64,000 nt of DNA. Origin: Fomitopsis serialis (taxonomy: Eukaryota > Basidiomycota > Agaricomycetes > Polyporales > Fomitopsidaceae). The notes under the pieces are model-generated. The model was not told where the DNA came from. It was given only the letters and a program-made list of their open reading frames with translations, and did no database searches. How positions within the stretch are numbered: position 1 is the first letter of the stretch; each line of letters begins with the position of its first letter. Positions 45,044-55,512 of the stretch are shown piece by piece. The translations under genes were made by a program, and so were the position numbers. Location: NCBI RefSeq assembly GCF_022376445.1, contig NW_025954962.1, forward strand, positions 1,302,001 through 1,366,000, in the 5' to 3' direction.

Positions 45044-45674
45044 GGTAGGGAGTGCGGCAGTGAAAGACAGGCTTGGAGGCGGAACTGGAGGCAAAGACGA
45101 ACAGAGAGACTGAAGAGGCAAGGCGACCAGCACCAGTGCAGTTAACGCAGCGTAAATCGCACCGGAGAGAGGCCGGGCCCAGAAGAGAGGAAGAGAGGAA
45201 GAGAGGAAGAGTAGAGAATACACCGAACACGACACCAGACGAGATGGAAGGCGAAGATGGCCAGCGACTGCCTCGCCGCAGCCTTATACGCGTCTATCCA
45301 CCACCGCCTTGTAAGCCTCCGCCTTAGCAACCGGGTACACGATTCACTCTCCCCATCGATCCCTCCTCTCTCGCACACGTCCAGTGCGGCCTCAGGCCAC
45401 CCTCTCGCTGCACACACGCCCTGCCCGCCGACCATCCGCCTAAACACCGCAGGCTGCGACGGTGACCGACCCCAGGTGCCCTCGCCACGCCGCACCCACG
45501 CGTCTAGCCATGCACCGTCAATGTGTCAAACATTCGCAGGCGGCCCTGCGCTCTGCGTCCGTCTCTCATCGCATGTCTTAATCTGGAACAGTCGTGTTCC
45601 GTCACCCGCAGTACACCGCTGGTAGCTTCTGTCTACTGTTTTGCGCCCGCACATCGGAACCGCCTGCACCTGAG
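45044..45674. other. Intergenic between LYS1 3' end and the unknown gene's promoter
   Basis: This 630 bp has no supported gene. A direct run of (GAGAGGAAGA)-like repeats near 45,185-45,208 lies in the presumed leader of the minus-strand gene. Confidence 0.35.
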
Positions 45675-46940
<1,266 letters not shown>

Positions 46941-47200
46941 ATCTGGAGGTGGCGAGTCGTCCGAAGTGAGTCGCAAGAGTTATGTAGATCGACTGTAGTA
47001 GAAAAGTTCCTGACTTGCGATGACTCTGGTACGCAGGCGCCCATATAACGCGAGTCACGTGCTCAGATGTAATCGCGTTGTCTTTGGCGGATGCGCCTCT
47101 TACCTCTTACTAGCATCTGCTGCAGATAATATTTGCGGCACAGGCCCTTGTGTATTGTGTTCATTCAGACCCTCGGCTTCTAGGTCGACATCATCAGAGA
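46941..47200. promoter_or_regulatory. Bidirectional promoter LYS1 / KAE1
   Basis: This 260 bp separates the divergent starts at 46940 (minus) and 47201 (plus). GCGAGTCACGTGCTC near 47,050 contains a CACGTG E-box. GAGTCA within it resembles the core of the Gcn4-type site TGACTC, plausible for an amino-acid biosynthesis gene. Confidence 0.45.
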
Positions 47201-48680
47201 TGCCAGGAAGAGTTCGCAAGCGGTCCCCCCTCAAGCCACCGGGTACTTGGTTTCGATGTGTTTTACACGCCATAATCCGTTCATTCTCAGTGGACAGAGC
47301 GGCCATATATCGCCCTTGGTCTGGAGGGCTCCGCGAACAAGCTGGGCGCAGGGATCATCAGACACGACCCCGACGGCTCAACGATTGTGATGTCTAACGT
47401 CAGACACACCTACATAACACCCCCGGGCGAAGGTTTCCTCCCGCGAGATACAGCGCAGCACCACCGGGACTGGGCCTTGACCGTAATCAACGATGCGCTC
47501 AAGAAAGCGGCGACATCCTTGCATGATATCGACTGCATTTGTTATACCAAGGGTATGTTTCGAGGGTCCTTGATTGCGGCAGACCCTTACCGATCTATGT
47601 CTGCGTCCTAGGCCCGGGAATGGGCGCACCTCTCACATCTGTCGCGTTAGTGGCGCGGACACTCTCCCTATTGTATAGCAAGCCGCTCGTTGGTGTCAAC
47701 CACTGTGTGGGCGTGCGTAATCTGGTGACCGACGACGCCGGCTCGGGCTCACGGTTTGCTTAGACATAGAAATGGGCCGCCAGATCACCGGCGCGCAAAA
47801 CCCAGTGGTGCTGTACGTGTCCGGGGGGAATACGCAGGTGATTGCATATCGCAGCAGTGCTATCGGATCTTTGGCGAAACGCTCGACATCGCCGTGGGCA
47901 ATTGCTGGATCGCTTTGCGCGGTCATCAATCTGAGTAATGACCCGAGCCCGGGATACAACATCGAGCAGGAGGCCAAAAAGTAATCTGGCCTTTTCTCCT
48001 CGGAGAAGCGCATGCTGACAGTGAAACAAACAGGGGAAAGCGTCTGCTGCCACTGCCATACGCAACGAAAGGAATGGACGTGAGTTTATCGGGCATCCTT
48101 ACGTCGACAGAGGCGTATACTCTGGATAAACGCTTCCGATCCAACGGCCCCTCTGAGGGTGACAGCGAAGACATCATAACGCCTCAAGATCTCTGTTTTT
48201 CTCTGCAAGAGACTGTTTTCGCCATGCTGGTTGAGATCACCGAGCGCGCGATGGCCCACATCGGCAGCAAGGAAGTTCTTATTGTGGGCGGTGTTGGGTG
48301 TGCGTACGGAGCACCGAAACCACTCCACGGCGTCCGATCTGACCACCTGCTATGTTGTAGGTAATGAGCGGCTGCAGGAGATGATGGGCGTCATGTCGAA
48401 GGAGCGCGGTGGACAAGTCTTCGCCACAGATGAGCGGTGGGCAAATTTCCCTCATGAAAAGAGACTAGCCTGACGGAATGCCGTAGGTTCTGCATCGATA
48501 ATGGCATTATGATCGCTCAGGCTGGTCTGCTCAGCTACCGCATGGGCTTCCAGACACCACTTAGTAAGAGCACATGCACGCAGAGGTGTGTAATGGTGTG
48601 TGGTGTGCTGCATAACGATCACTGACACGTTGCCGTATAGATTCCGCACGGACGAGGTGCATGTAGCATGGCGGGCGTAA
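47201..48680 (+). CDS. KAE1: tRNA N6-threonylcarbamoyladenosine synthase Kae1 (three or four apparent frame breaks)
   Basis: This is the catalytic subunit of the KEOPS complex making t6A37 in tRNA. The start [14 protein letters not shown] at 47201 is spliced to [20 protein letters not shown]. Then [40 protein letters not shown], the metal-binding VNHCVGHIEMG (spliced), [55 protein letters not shown] and [19 protein letters not shown] follow. The last intron joins STCTQR to [12 protein letters not shown] with TAA at 48678-48680. Frame is lost and regained by one added base at about 47851 (restoring [15 protein letters not shown]), 47905 (CLDRFAR) and 47921-47922 (RVINLSN), and probably at the splice near 47764. 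Function is conserved, so sequence error is the likeliest cause. Confidence 0.85.
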
Positions 48681-48965
48681 TAAAAGTTCGATCTATCGCT
48701 CGTTGCGCAGCTTTTTTTCGCCGTTCTGATCGCGCCCCTGAACGTGGCTTTGCCTTGCTGCTCATTTGACTAATGCTACTGTCAAGCCACGCTGGAGTAG
48801 AGGACACCCATCTGAGTATGTGAGCAGTGTAGTTGTGAGAGTGTAGGATACATATGTAGCATCAAGAGTGAATAGGTCTGTGTGTCGCGTACAGTTTGGA
48901 AGGCCAGCTCAATGTATCGACTGTGGTATTAGTAGCCAATGACGCTTATAGATCCCGGGCGCAAG

Positions 48966-50138
48966 CTAATGAGCTACGTTCGCGGACACCAATGCCCACC
49001 CTGCCTCGTCCGCGGTCTGCATCTCGGCACGCAACTGCTCGAATTCCTTGCGCCACCACCGATTGAGTTCTTCATAATCACCACCTTCTTCTGGGCGGAC
49101 CTGCCATGGTTTCTCCGCGAGGATGTAATGCAGGCAGCGGACTTCCTCGTCCCGCCACATCGCCTTGTGGATGTTCCTGAGCGTCTTGAGTGCGTTGTAG
49201 CACCACGGAAGTGGCGTCCAATTGCCCTTGAAGAAGGCAGCGAGAAGATCTTGATCAGGGAAATTGAATCCGGATATGTCCGTCGTGAAAAGGAAATTGT
49301 GGATGGAGTCAAACAACGGCGCGGACGGGTTTAGAACGACGGTGCCGGAATTGAGGAGGAAATACGGGCGGGGGCTAGCGTCGGTGATCTTCGGGGGCGA
49401 CGTGAGAGCCGTCGGATGGACCATAGGCGTATGAGCACAGTTCGCGGGTACCCTGGAATATTTGTCGGTACAATCATTCTAACGGCGAACTCTGTCATTC
49501 TCACCAGTCGCTGGGGTAGTGCGGCAGCTTGAATGGATTGCAGGCACATACGTGCACGGCGGCGATAGACTCATTGGGTAGCTCAAGCTCCATGAGTTCG
49601 TCCATGTTTCGCATGACGACCATGTCCGCGTCAAGCAGGACCACGCGCTGGGCCATTCGTCAGCATCGATGATACCAGACCACAGTGTAGCGTACGTCAT
49701 ATTCGGTCAGTTCAAAGGCTCTGCGAGAGGTGCTGTCAGTAAGAGGCGGCGGCGCGCCTGGAGTGCGAGCACGGACCTCAATTTAGTCCATGTGTCGCCG
49801 AAACGAGCGTCATGAGCCGAAAGAGAGTGGGTCCCATCCTTCGGCTTCAGGTGGTCGACCGTCCGTACGACCATCCCGCGACGCGCCAAGATGTCCTTCA
49901 CGTCCTGGCCGACACTGGGAGTGACCATTACGACGAGAGGATGTTGTGCTCCGACGGAGAGCAAGGAATGGTGCAGCACCAAGGCACCTGGCAAATAATT
50001 CTGTCTGGTGAGCAAGGTAACATACGCGGCTCTGGGTGCATGTCGCAGAAGGCAGGGACGGATGAATGAGAGGGACTGTACCAGGGGATACGGAGAGCTC
50101 ATATACCACACTTCCCGTATTTTATCTTCCAGAGTCAT
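48966..50138 (-). CDS. Glycosyltransferase family 8 (glycogenin/galactinol-synthase-like)
   Basis: The start MTLEDKIREVW at 50138 is spliced (GTATAT..CCCAG) to AAYVTLLTRQNYLPGALVLH. HPLVVMVTPSVGQDVKDIL follows, then a join of FELTEYD to RVVLLDADMVVMRNMDELME containing the metal-binding D-x-D motif (DAD). SIAAVHVCACNPFKLPHYP, then RPYFLLNSGTVVLNPSAPLF, FNFPDQDLLAAFFKGNWTPL and the W-C-Y-N-A-L-K-T motif typical of fungal GT8 enzymes are present. The C-terminus ends EAGWALVSANVAH at 48966. About four introns are used and no frame break is needed. GT8 enzymes transfer glucose or galactose from a nucleotide sugar; the acceptor is unknown. No signal peptide is present, so it is probably cytosolic. 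Confidence 0.85.
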
Positions 50139-50738
50139 CAATCGGTCCGCGGTGACAACTCCGCGCAAGCAATCACGGACATCTCCTCATAAGGACAAGG
50201 TCAATCAGGGGGTGCCCTTGGACATTGCAAGACTTGTCTGCATGGCGACTGCGGTGCAGCGAGCAGCGATGTGTCAACTCCGACCGCCCATATGGCCATA
50301 CAGCGGTCGTGCGATCGTAAGCAAACGCTCGCATAACAGCATGCGCGACAGGCTCACGCACTAGCCAGTACGTATATGGATCGGCCACGCTCATGTTGAC
50401 CACATCTGATGCAGTTTACTTTCTCCTGGCGCACAGAAACGCGAGACACGAGGCTTACTGCTCCGAGGTTTCGAAGACAACAGTCGGATGCGGCCAGTTA
50501 ACGCTCACGCGGAATCACCGGGCAACAGGAAGTGACGCAGAAACATGGAGATCGGCAACTCGGGAGCGGCCAGAACGCCCTATCTTCCGTTCAATCTCGG
50601 ACCGTAAAGTTGCTGGATGGGGCAGTCCAACGTTTTAAGGGTCGTGAGAGCCTCAGGCGCATAGCATTTGCGGAATCATACACGGAATGGGAATGCCTAA
50701 GATGAACATACAGTAATCGATAGCGCGACGAGGGTGTC
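50139..50738. other. Intergenic between GT8 start and RPS28 3' end
   Basis: This 600 bp holds the GT8 promoter and RPS28 3' UTR. The open frames are short and unconvincing. Confidence 0.35.
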
Positions 50739-51114
50739 TCAACGGAGACGGCTAGTACACACATGCTCAGTTCAATTGAACCCTGATCGAAAAGGGTAGG
50801 ACGCACCGAGCCTCACGCTCACTCTCCAGGAGAGCCAGGATGTCCTTCTCCCGGACGGGTCCCTTCACGTTCCGGATGATTGTTCGGCTAGGGTCGTCCA
50901 TGAACTCGACGCGGACTTGAGTGACACCACCACGAGAACCAGTCCGGCCAAGGACCTGCAGAAGGAGGCGAACACAGTTAGAAAAGATGCGAGGAGAGCT
51001 CGGATTCTTCAAAAGACCTTAATGACGTTGCGAGCTTGACGGGAGTTTTTGACGACGAATCCTACTCAACGTCAGCTTCATACGAGCGGCGACGAGAGTG
51101 GGGACACATACCAT
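50739..51114 (-). CDS. RPS28: 40S ribosomal protein S28
   Basis: The gene is split as ATG | intron | [14 protein letters not shown] | intron | [47 protein letters not shown] | intron | RLR stop. The first intron (GTATGT..GAGTAG) begins directly after the start codon at 51112-51114, as in many fungal ribosomal protein genes. The last (GTGCGT..ACTAG) leaves a final exon of only about a dozen bases, with TGA at 50739-50741. The 67-residue product is the usual length. One base appears missing near 51,029-51,032, since KLA-N-VIK needs an added base to connect. The C-terminal EAR-RLR is the universal S28e ending. Confidence 0.9.
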
Positions 51115-51410
51115 TTTGAAGGAGGTGGTGGTGCCGAGGACGGACTGGCGGGTTTTGGCGGTCGGTGGATTGGTGGTGGAAAATAAGGTTCATTCTTTGG
51201 GTTGCGATCAGCAGCTACGGCACACTCCGCCGGCAATTACCGGTGGCGCGCCGTCACTTCCTCACGGCTCGCTCTGCATTTGATCACATCCTTTACATTA
51301 AGTTGTGTCTTACTTGTGGCGAAGACTCCCGAGCATTATCACAAAATACTGATATATGATACGAAAAGATAGTCTGCACAGGCTACTCGGCTCCACGACG
51401 CCGTATGAGC

Positions 51411-52896
51411 TTACAGCGAGCTCTGCTCCCCATGCTGCTCGCGCACCTCGGACTCCGCGACCAGGGTCCGAGCTTTCCTTTCCGTCGCCTTTCCGCGCAG
51501 GATGTTCTCGATGTAAAATTCCCGGCCTACGATCATGAGTCACCTTTATCAGACTGCGAAGATCGGCTTCGTACCTTGTAGCTACTGCGCACGAGCGGCC
51601 CACTGGCAACGTACAGAAAACCCATATCCTCAGCCACCTGCTTCCATCTGTCGAATTCGGCGGGCTCGACGTAGCGATCGACCTTCATGTGTCGCTTTGT
51701 TGGCCGCATATACTGACCGAATGTAACGACGTCGACATCAACCTTGCGCAGCTCTGTATCACCACGGTCATCATCAGTGCGCTGATCACACCCATGAGCG
51801 TATCATTTTACCTCGGAGAGTATCCATGATCTGGTCCTCCGTTTCACCGACTCCAAGCATGATGCTGTCTTTGTAACCCGGACGCCTTCCTTCTTCGCAT
51901 GCTCCAGCACGCTCAGACTCTGCCGGAAAGTCGCTCGACGATCTCGCACAAACGGTGTGAGCGCCTCCGCAGTTTCAACGTTGTGGGCGTACACGTCGAG
52001 GCCAGACTTGGCCACAACGGAAACATGCGGAAGGGAGCCGCCAAAGTCTCCGGTCAACGCTTCTACGAGGATCTGTGGCGCCCTATGAAAGCATGCGTTA
52101 GAACACTGCAGGCTCAAGCATGCTAGACACCTACTTCTGTTTGATCTTCATAATAGTTTCAGCGAAATGGTGTGCTCCACCATCAGCGAGGTCTTCAAGA
52201 CACCATGCGTTCAGCAAAGTCACACGAAATGAATACACGAAACGTACCGTCCCTGTCTACACTGGTCAAGACGATGTATCCTAAGCCCCATCGGCTAATT
52301 GCCTCCGCAGTGTGCTCCGGCTCATGAGGATCGAGCGGTGGAGGCGCACGTGAGGTCTTCACAGCACAGAAACGACAGCCTCTCGTACATGTATCGCCCA
52401 TAAGCTTTGAGAAGCGGGCAATAAGACACGGGACACAACGACGGTGTAGCGTGCTTACCATGATCGTCGCCGTGGCTGCTCGCCGACCCTCCTCTGGCGT
52501 TGCTCCCTCTTTGGCACCCCAGCAATCACCAATGTTCGGACACCGTGCCTCCTCGCACACTGTATGGAGCTTGAGTCCACGAAGGTCATTCTTGATCTTG
52601 GCGAAGGATGCCCCCTTCGGGATGGACGTCTTCAGAAAGGACGGGAGGCGAGGACTGACATGCAGGTGAGCGACAGTCAGGTTCAGCTGCATTTACACGT
52701 ACGCTGATGTGTTACCTAGTACAACTCTCTCTGGCGCATTACCCGCGATGAACTCGTCCAATGAAGGCCCCTCGGCGAGTGTCTGACTAAAGCTGGTCTT
52801 CGAGGAGGATGGTGTCGCCAGAGTCCGCACTTGAGTGCCTCGCGGCGCACGCGCGGAGCGTAGAAAAGCACTGGCTGCGCGAACCGGACGAACCAT
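51411..52896 (-). CDS. LIP5: Lipoyl synthase, mitochondrial (two apparent frame breaks)
   Basis: This radical-SAM enzyme inserts sulfur into octanoyl groups on lipoyl-dependent proteins. The start [20 protein letters not shown] is a mitochondrial presequence. [39 protein letters not shown], the auxiliary cluster motif [13 protein letters not shown] (CX4CX5C) and the radical-SAM motif CTRGCRFC (CX3CX2C) follow. Then come [58 protein letters not shown] and [16 protein letters not shown], with the conserved Ser of RSSY. The ending is [16 protein letters not shown] with TAA at 51411-51413. Frame is lost near 51,868 (one base restores the [15 protein letters not shown] region) and at plus CCC 51521-51523 (restoring [15 protein letters not shown]). 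It diverges from CMC1. Confidence 0.92.
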
Positions 52897-53120
52897 TGAT
52901 TTTGACGGAGATGAGAAAGGAGAGAAGGACTATGGGCAGCTGTGCGAACCGTCGGCGAGTGCGACAACGGGATGTCATACTATCCCGTCGGAGCGCCCAC
53001 TGTCCGGAACTGGAAACACCGATGTACGCGCCGAAACGCTCACTCAGACTGGACAGTCTCCGGGCTTGCTCATCCCGTACCACCGCCGAGCTTCTCTGGC
53101 TCTTTCGCCATTCTGTCGCA
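52897..53120. promoter_or_regulatory. Bidirectional promoter LIP5 / CMC1
   Basis: Only 224 bp lie between divergent starts of two nuclear genes for mitochondrial proteins (52896 minus, 53121 plus). No TATA box is evident, which would fit housekeeping regulation. Confidence 0.45.
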
Positions 53121-53508
53121 ATGAACGCGCTTTCACGCAGAGAGGAGGATACTTTGCTCAAAACCGCAAAGGCGAAAGCCTTGAAGGAGTGTGATCCAGT
53201 TGTCAAGGGTGCGTTGACGCTGCTGGTCGTATTAATTCGCTCCGACTCAGTACATACGCACCTGCGCACGTAGAATTTGCAGAGTGTGCGACAGGCCGGA
53301 CCTTCTCGGTGGCCTGGGAATGCAGACACAAGTACAAAGCAGTGCAAGATTGCATGTACCAGTAGTGAGTCTGTCGTGCTCGTTCTCGTGCAATCTCATG
53401 TTTATGGGCGCGTTCAGTACGAGTCCAGAGCCAATGTCTGCAATGCGCGCAGAGTACCTTCGATTGCGACAGGAGCAAGAGGCCAATAGCAATGCAACGT
53501 CGTCATGA
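53121..53508 (+). CDS. CMC1: Cytochrome c oxidase assembly factor Cmc1 (twin CX9C)
   Basis: This intermembrane-space protein of the twin-CX9C class assists Cox1 maturation. The start is MNALSRREEDTLLKTAKAKA at 53121. The motifs are C-DPVVKEFAE-C (split by the first intron, GTGCGT..CGTAG) and C-RHKYKAVQD-C, each with exactly nine residues between cysteines. A second intron (GTGAGT..TTCAG) joins DCMYQ-YTSPEPMSAMRAEYLR to the end NSNATSS, with TGA at 53506-53508. The product of about 85 residues has the normal size and no presequence, as expected for Mia40-imported proteins. The upstream open stretch in the same frame (from 52,809) is antisense to LIP5 and not part of the gene. Confidence 0.9.
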
Positions 53509-53777
53509 TCCCCATTGGGTGCACATGTTCACGCTCCGGAAAGGCACTCACGACGTAGGTGCTGTGGGGTGGTGAACAGAGATTGACTGGGTTGCCCAAG
53601 GTGTTTCAAAGGCATAATCCCGTCAGTGGGAGTTGTCAATGGAGGCAGTTGCCCTTCGGAATTACTGCCGTTGGTATATCCATTGCCTACCAGAGAACCA
53701 TGATACAAACAATGCTCGGTTGCACGATAATATTGCATAGATAGTCACGACGTCAAAGCTAGTACCTACGGCCAAAC

Positions 53778-54830
53778 TACTTGCTGTTGACTGCCAACCA
53801 TTGCTGGCGGAAAGCCATGAGCGATGTGATGAGACTGTCGAGCACCCGTCAGCATCGGTAAATCGTCAGATGATAGCCATGTACTGACCCGAAGATGCCC
53901 AGAACGCCGTCATTGAGGTTAGTGAAGCCAAGTTACTCGCAGGAATCCAGACATCGAGGAGGTCGATGATGAACTGGTGGCGCGTGGCGTCTCGTGCACT
54001 GGCACAAAGTCGGTATCGTATATCGCAGGGGATTCATGATAGGTACGCACTTGTACAGTGTGCGGAGTTTGACGTCACGGTCCGCGTCTTGTCCCTTCTC
54101 TGTAAAGTGTGCCCCCTGCAGCTTCTTGACTTCATTTGCCAATCTCCCCGCCTGTATCGTCCTTAGTAGACTAGAGCTTTGAGAACGAAAGCAGCAGTGC
54201 TTACCTTCAGGAGCCCATGGGTAATACTGAACAGAATCCCGGCCAGCCAGAATCGGTTGGCGTTCTTGCCTACCTTTCGGCGGTAGACGGCTGAAGTTGA
54301 AGAACTTGATCGCATTGGCCTGAGGGGGACCGGCATAATTCACAACTCGAATTTTATGACTGGTGGAACATACCCAAACGAGCGTGTCGTATGTCAAGTA
54401 CCCAAAGTACCCAAGCTGCCGGCAGATGGTAGTGATCTGCTCGCCCGGCTCGGCTGCAACCTGGGCGGCACGAAGAGCGGCCTGCAAATGCTCGACGGGC
54501 TTTCCAAGGCGCATTACTGTCAGAGCCTTCCGGTCAGTCGTACTAAGGGACATGCGAGAAAGGAGCATACATTTCCGCGCGAGCGCGAGGTGTGACTTGA
54601 GCGCGTTCCACCGGGCCCCCTGGATCTTGTACCCGCGCGAGAGCAAGTACCATGCGAGGAAGCGTGCAAAGTATTGCACTGCACGGTAGAGCTGAATGAC
54701 GTCTCAACGACGACTCGTGTGCGAGCTGAATTCCTCTGTCCACCTTGTCTCGACCGAGGTTAGTGCCCAGGACCTTCAAGGACTGCGAGACAGTCGGGTG
54801 CAGGATCACTTGGGATGCGACGCTTGACAT
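53778..54830 (-). CDS. PEX11: Peroxisomal membrane-elongation protein Pex11 (one apparent frame break)
   Basis: Pex11 drives peroxisome proliferation. The start MSSVASQVILHPTVSQSLKV at 54830 is followed by GTNLGRDK, spliced to LYRAVQYFARFLAWYLLSRG, then RWNALKSHLALARK, LMRLGKPVEHLQAALRAAQ, ITTICRQLGYFGYLTYDTLV and NAIKFFNFSRLPP. The C-terminal half reads AGRLANEVKKLQG, RTLY, ARDATRHQFIIDLLDVWIP and, after one added base at plus CC 53938-53939, LGFTNLNDGVLGIFGLITSL and FRQQWLAVNSK, with the stop at 53778-53780. About five introns are used. The N-terminal amphipathic region and C-terminal hydrophobic hairpin fit the family. It converges with CMC1, with about 270 bp between stops. Confidence 0.9.
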
Positions 54831-55512
54831 GGCTGCTCACGGTCGGAGTGGAGGTGAGAGATGAGGACGTTGTGTGAGTGGTGTACCCCGCATTCAAACG
54901 AGCGAAGGTACGAGTGGGGATATGGATGGCCGCCTTCACGTGAATTCCGCTCTATTCACGGTCATCTGGCGCGTGATCGTATACTGACCGCGGCTGCGGA
55001 GCGCGTGTTTTGTGGGTGGACGCGTCGGGCCCCATCCCGACGCCGATGCGCGCTCGTATCCAGTGTTGAATCCGAAGAACAAGACACTGTTTTACTCGTC
55101 GCCGACGGTCAGATGAGCCAGCGCGCAGCGCTCAGACGGTCTGAGTTGCCTGGGAATACGATGACACCATTGAGCAGCACGGCCGACGGAGTAAGTCGGG
55201 GCAGCCGGGGACAACCGCGTTCCGCTCAAGTCTCTCGCGTCCTCGGGGACGTGTCGGCTACAGACAGTCCTCTGCTCATTTCTTAAACTCACTGCTCGAG
55301 GCCCTGGTGGTTCCCCTTCTTTCTTGCTCAGCAAAAATCGCCAGGCATGCTCCGGATCGCCCGCACGCACCCGCTCGTGAGCGTGAAATTCACAACGCGT
55401 CTGAATCGATGTATGCTCATGTGATGTCACCTCCTTCGGGCTACCGTAATAGCTGAGGACCCAGCGTATATACGCTCAGGTTCCAAGACACTTCTCGTCG
55501 TCCGCAATCATC
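54831..55512. promoter_or_regulatory. Divergent intergenic region PEX11 / FUM1, possible FUM1 leader exon
   Basis: About 680 bp. An ATG at 55347 begins MLRIARTHPLVSVKFTTRLN, an Arg-rich, acid-free stretch that looks like a mitochondrial presequence and may be the first exon of a mitochondrial fumarase form. The splicing to the main body could not be fixed. Other open frames here (plus 54,861-55,286, minus 55,430-55,092) are unconvincing. Confidence 0.4.

Noticed and set aside
52809..53120. Upstream in-frame extension of CMC1
   Set aside because: It would overlap the LIP5 start on the other strand, and Cmc1 proteins begin at the MNALSRREED position.
54861..55286. 141-codon open frame between PEX11 and FUM1
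   Set aside because: No recognisable sequence; lies in a divergent promoter region.
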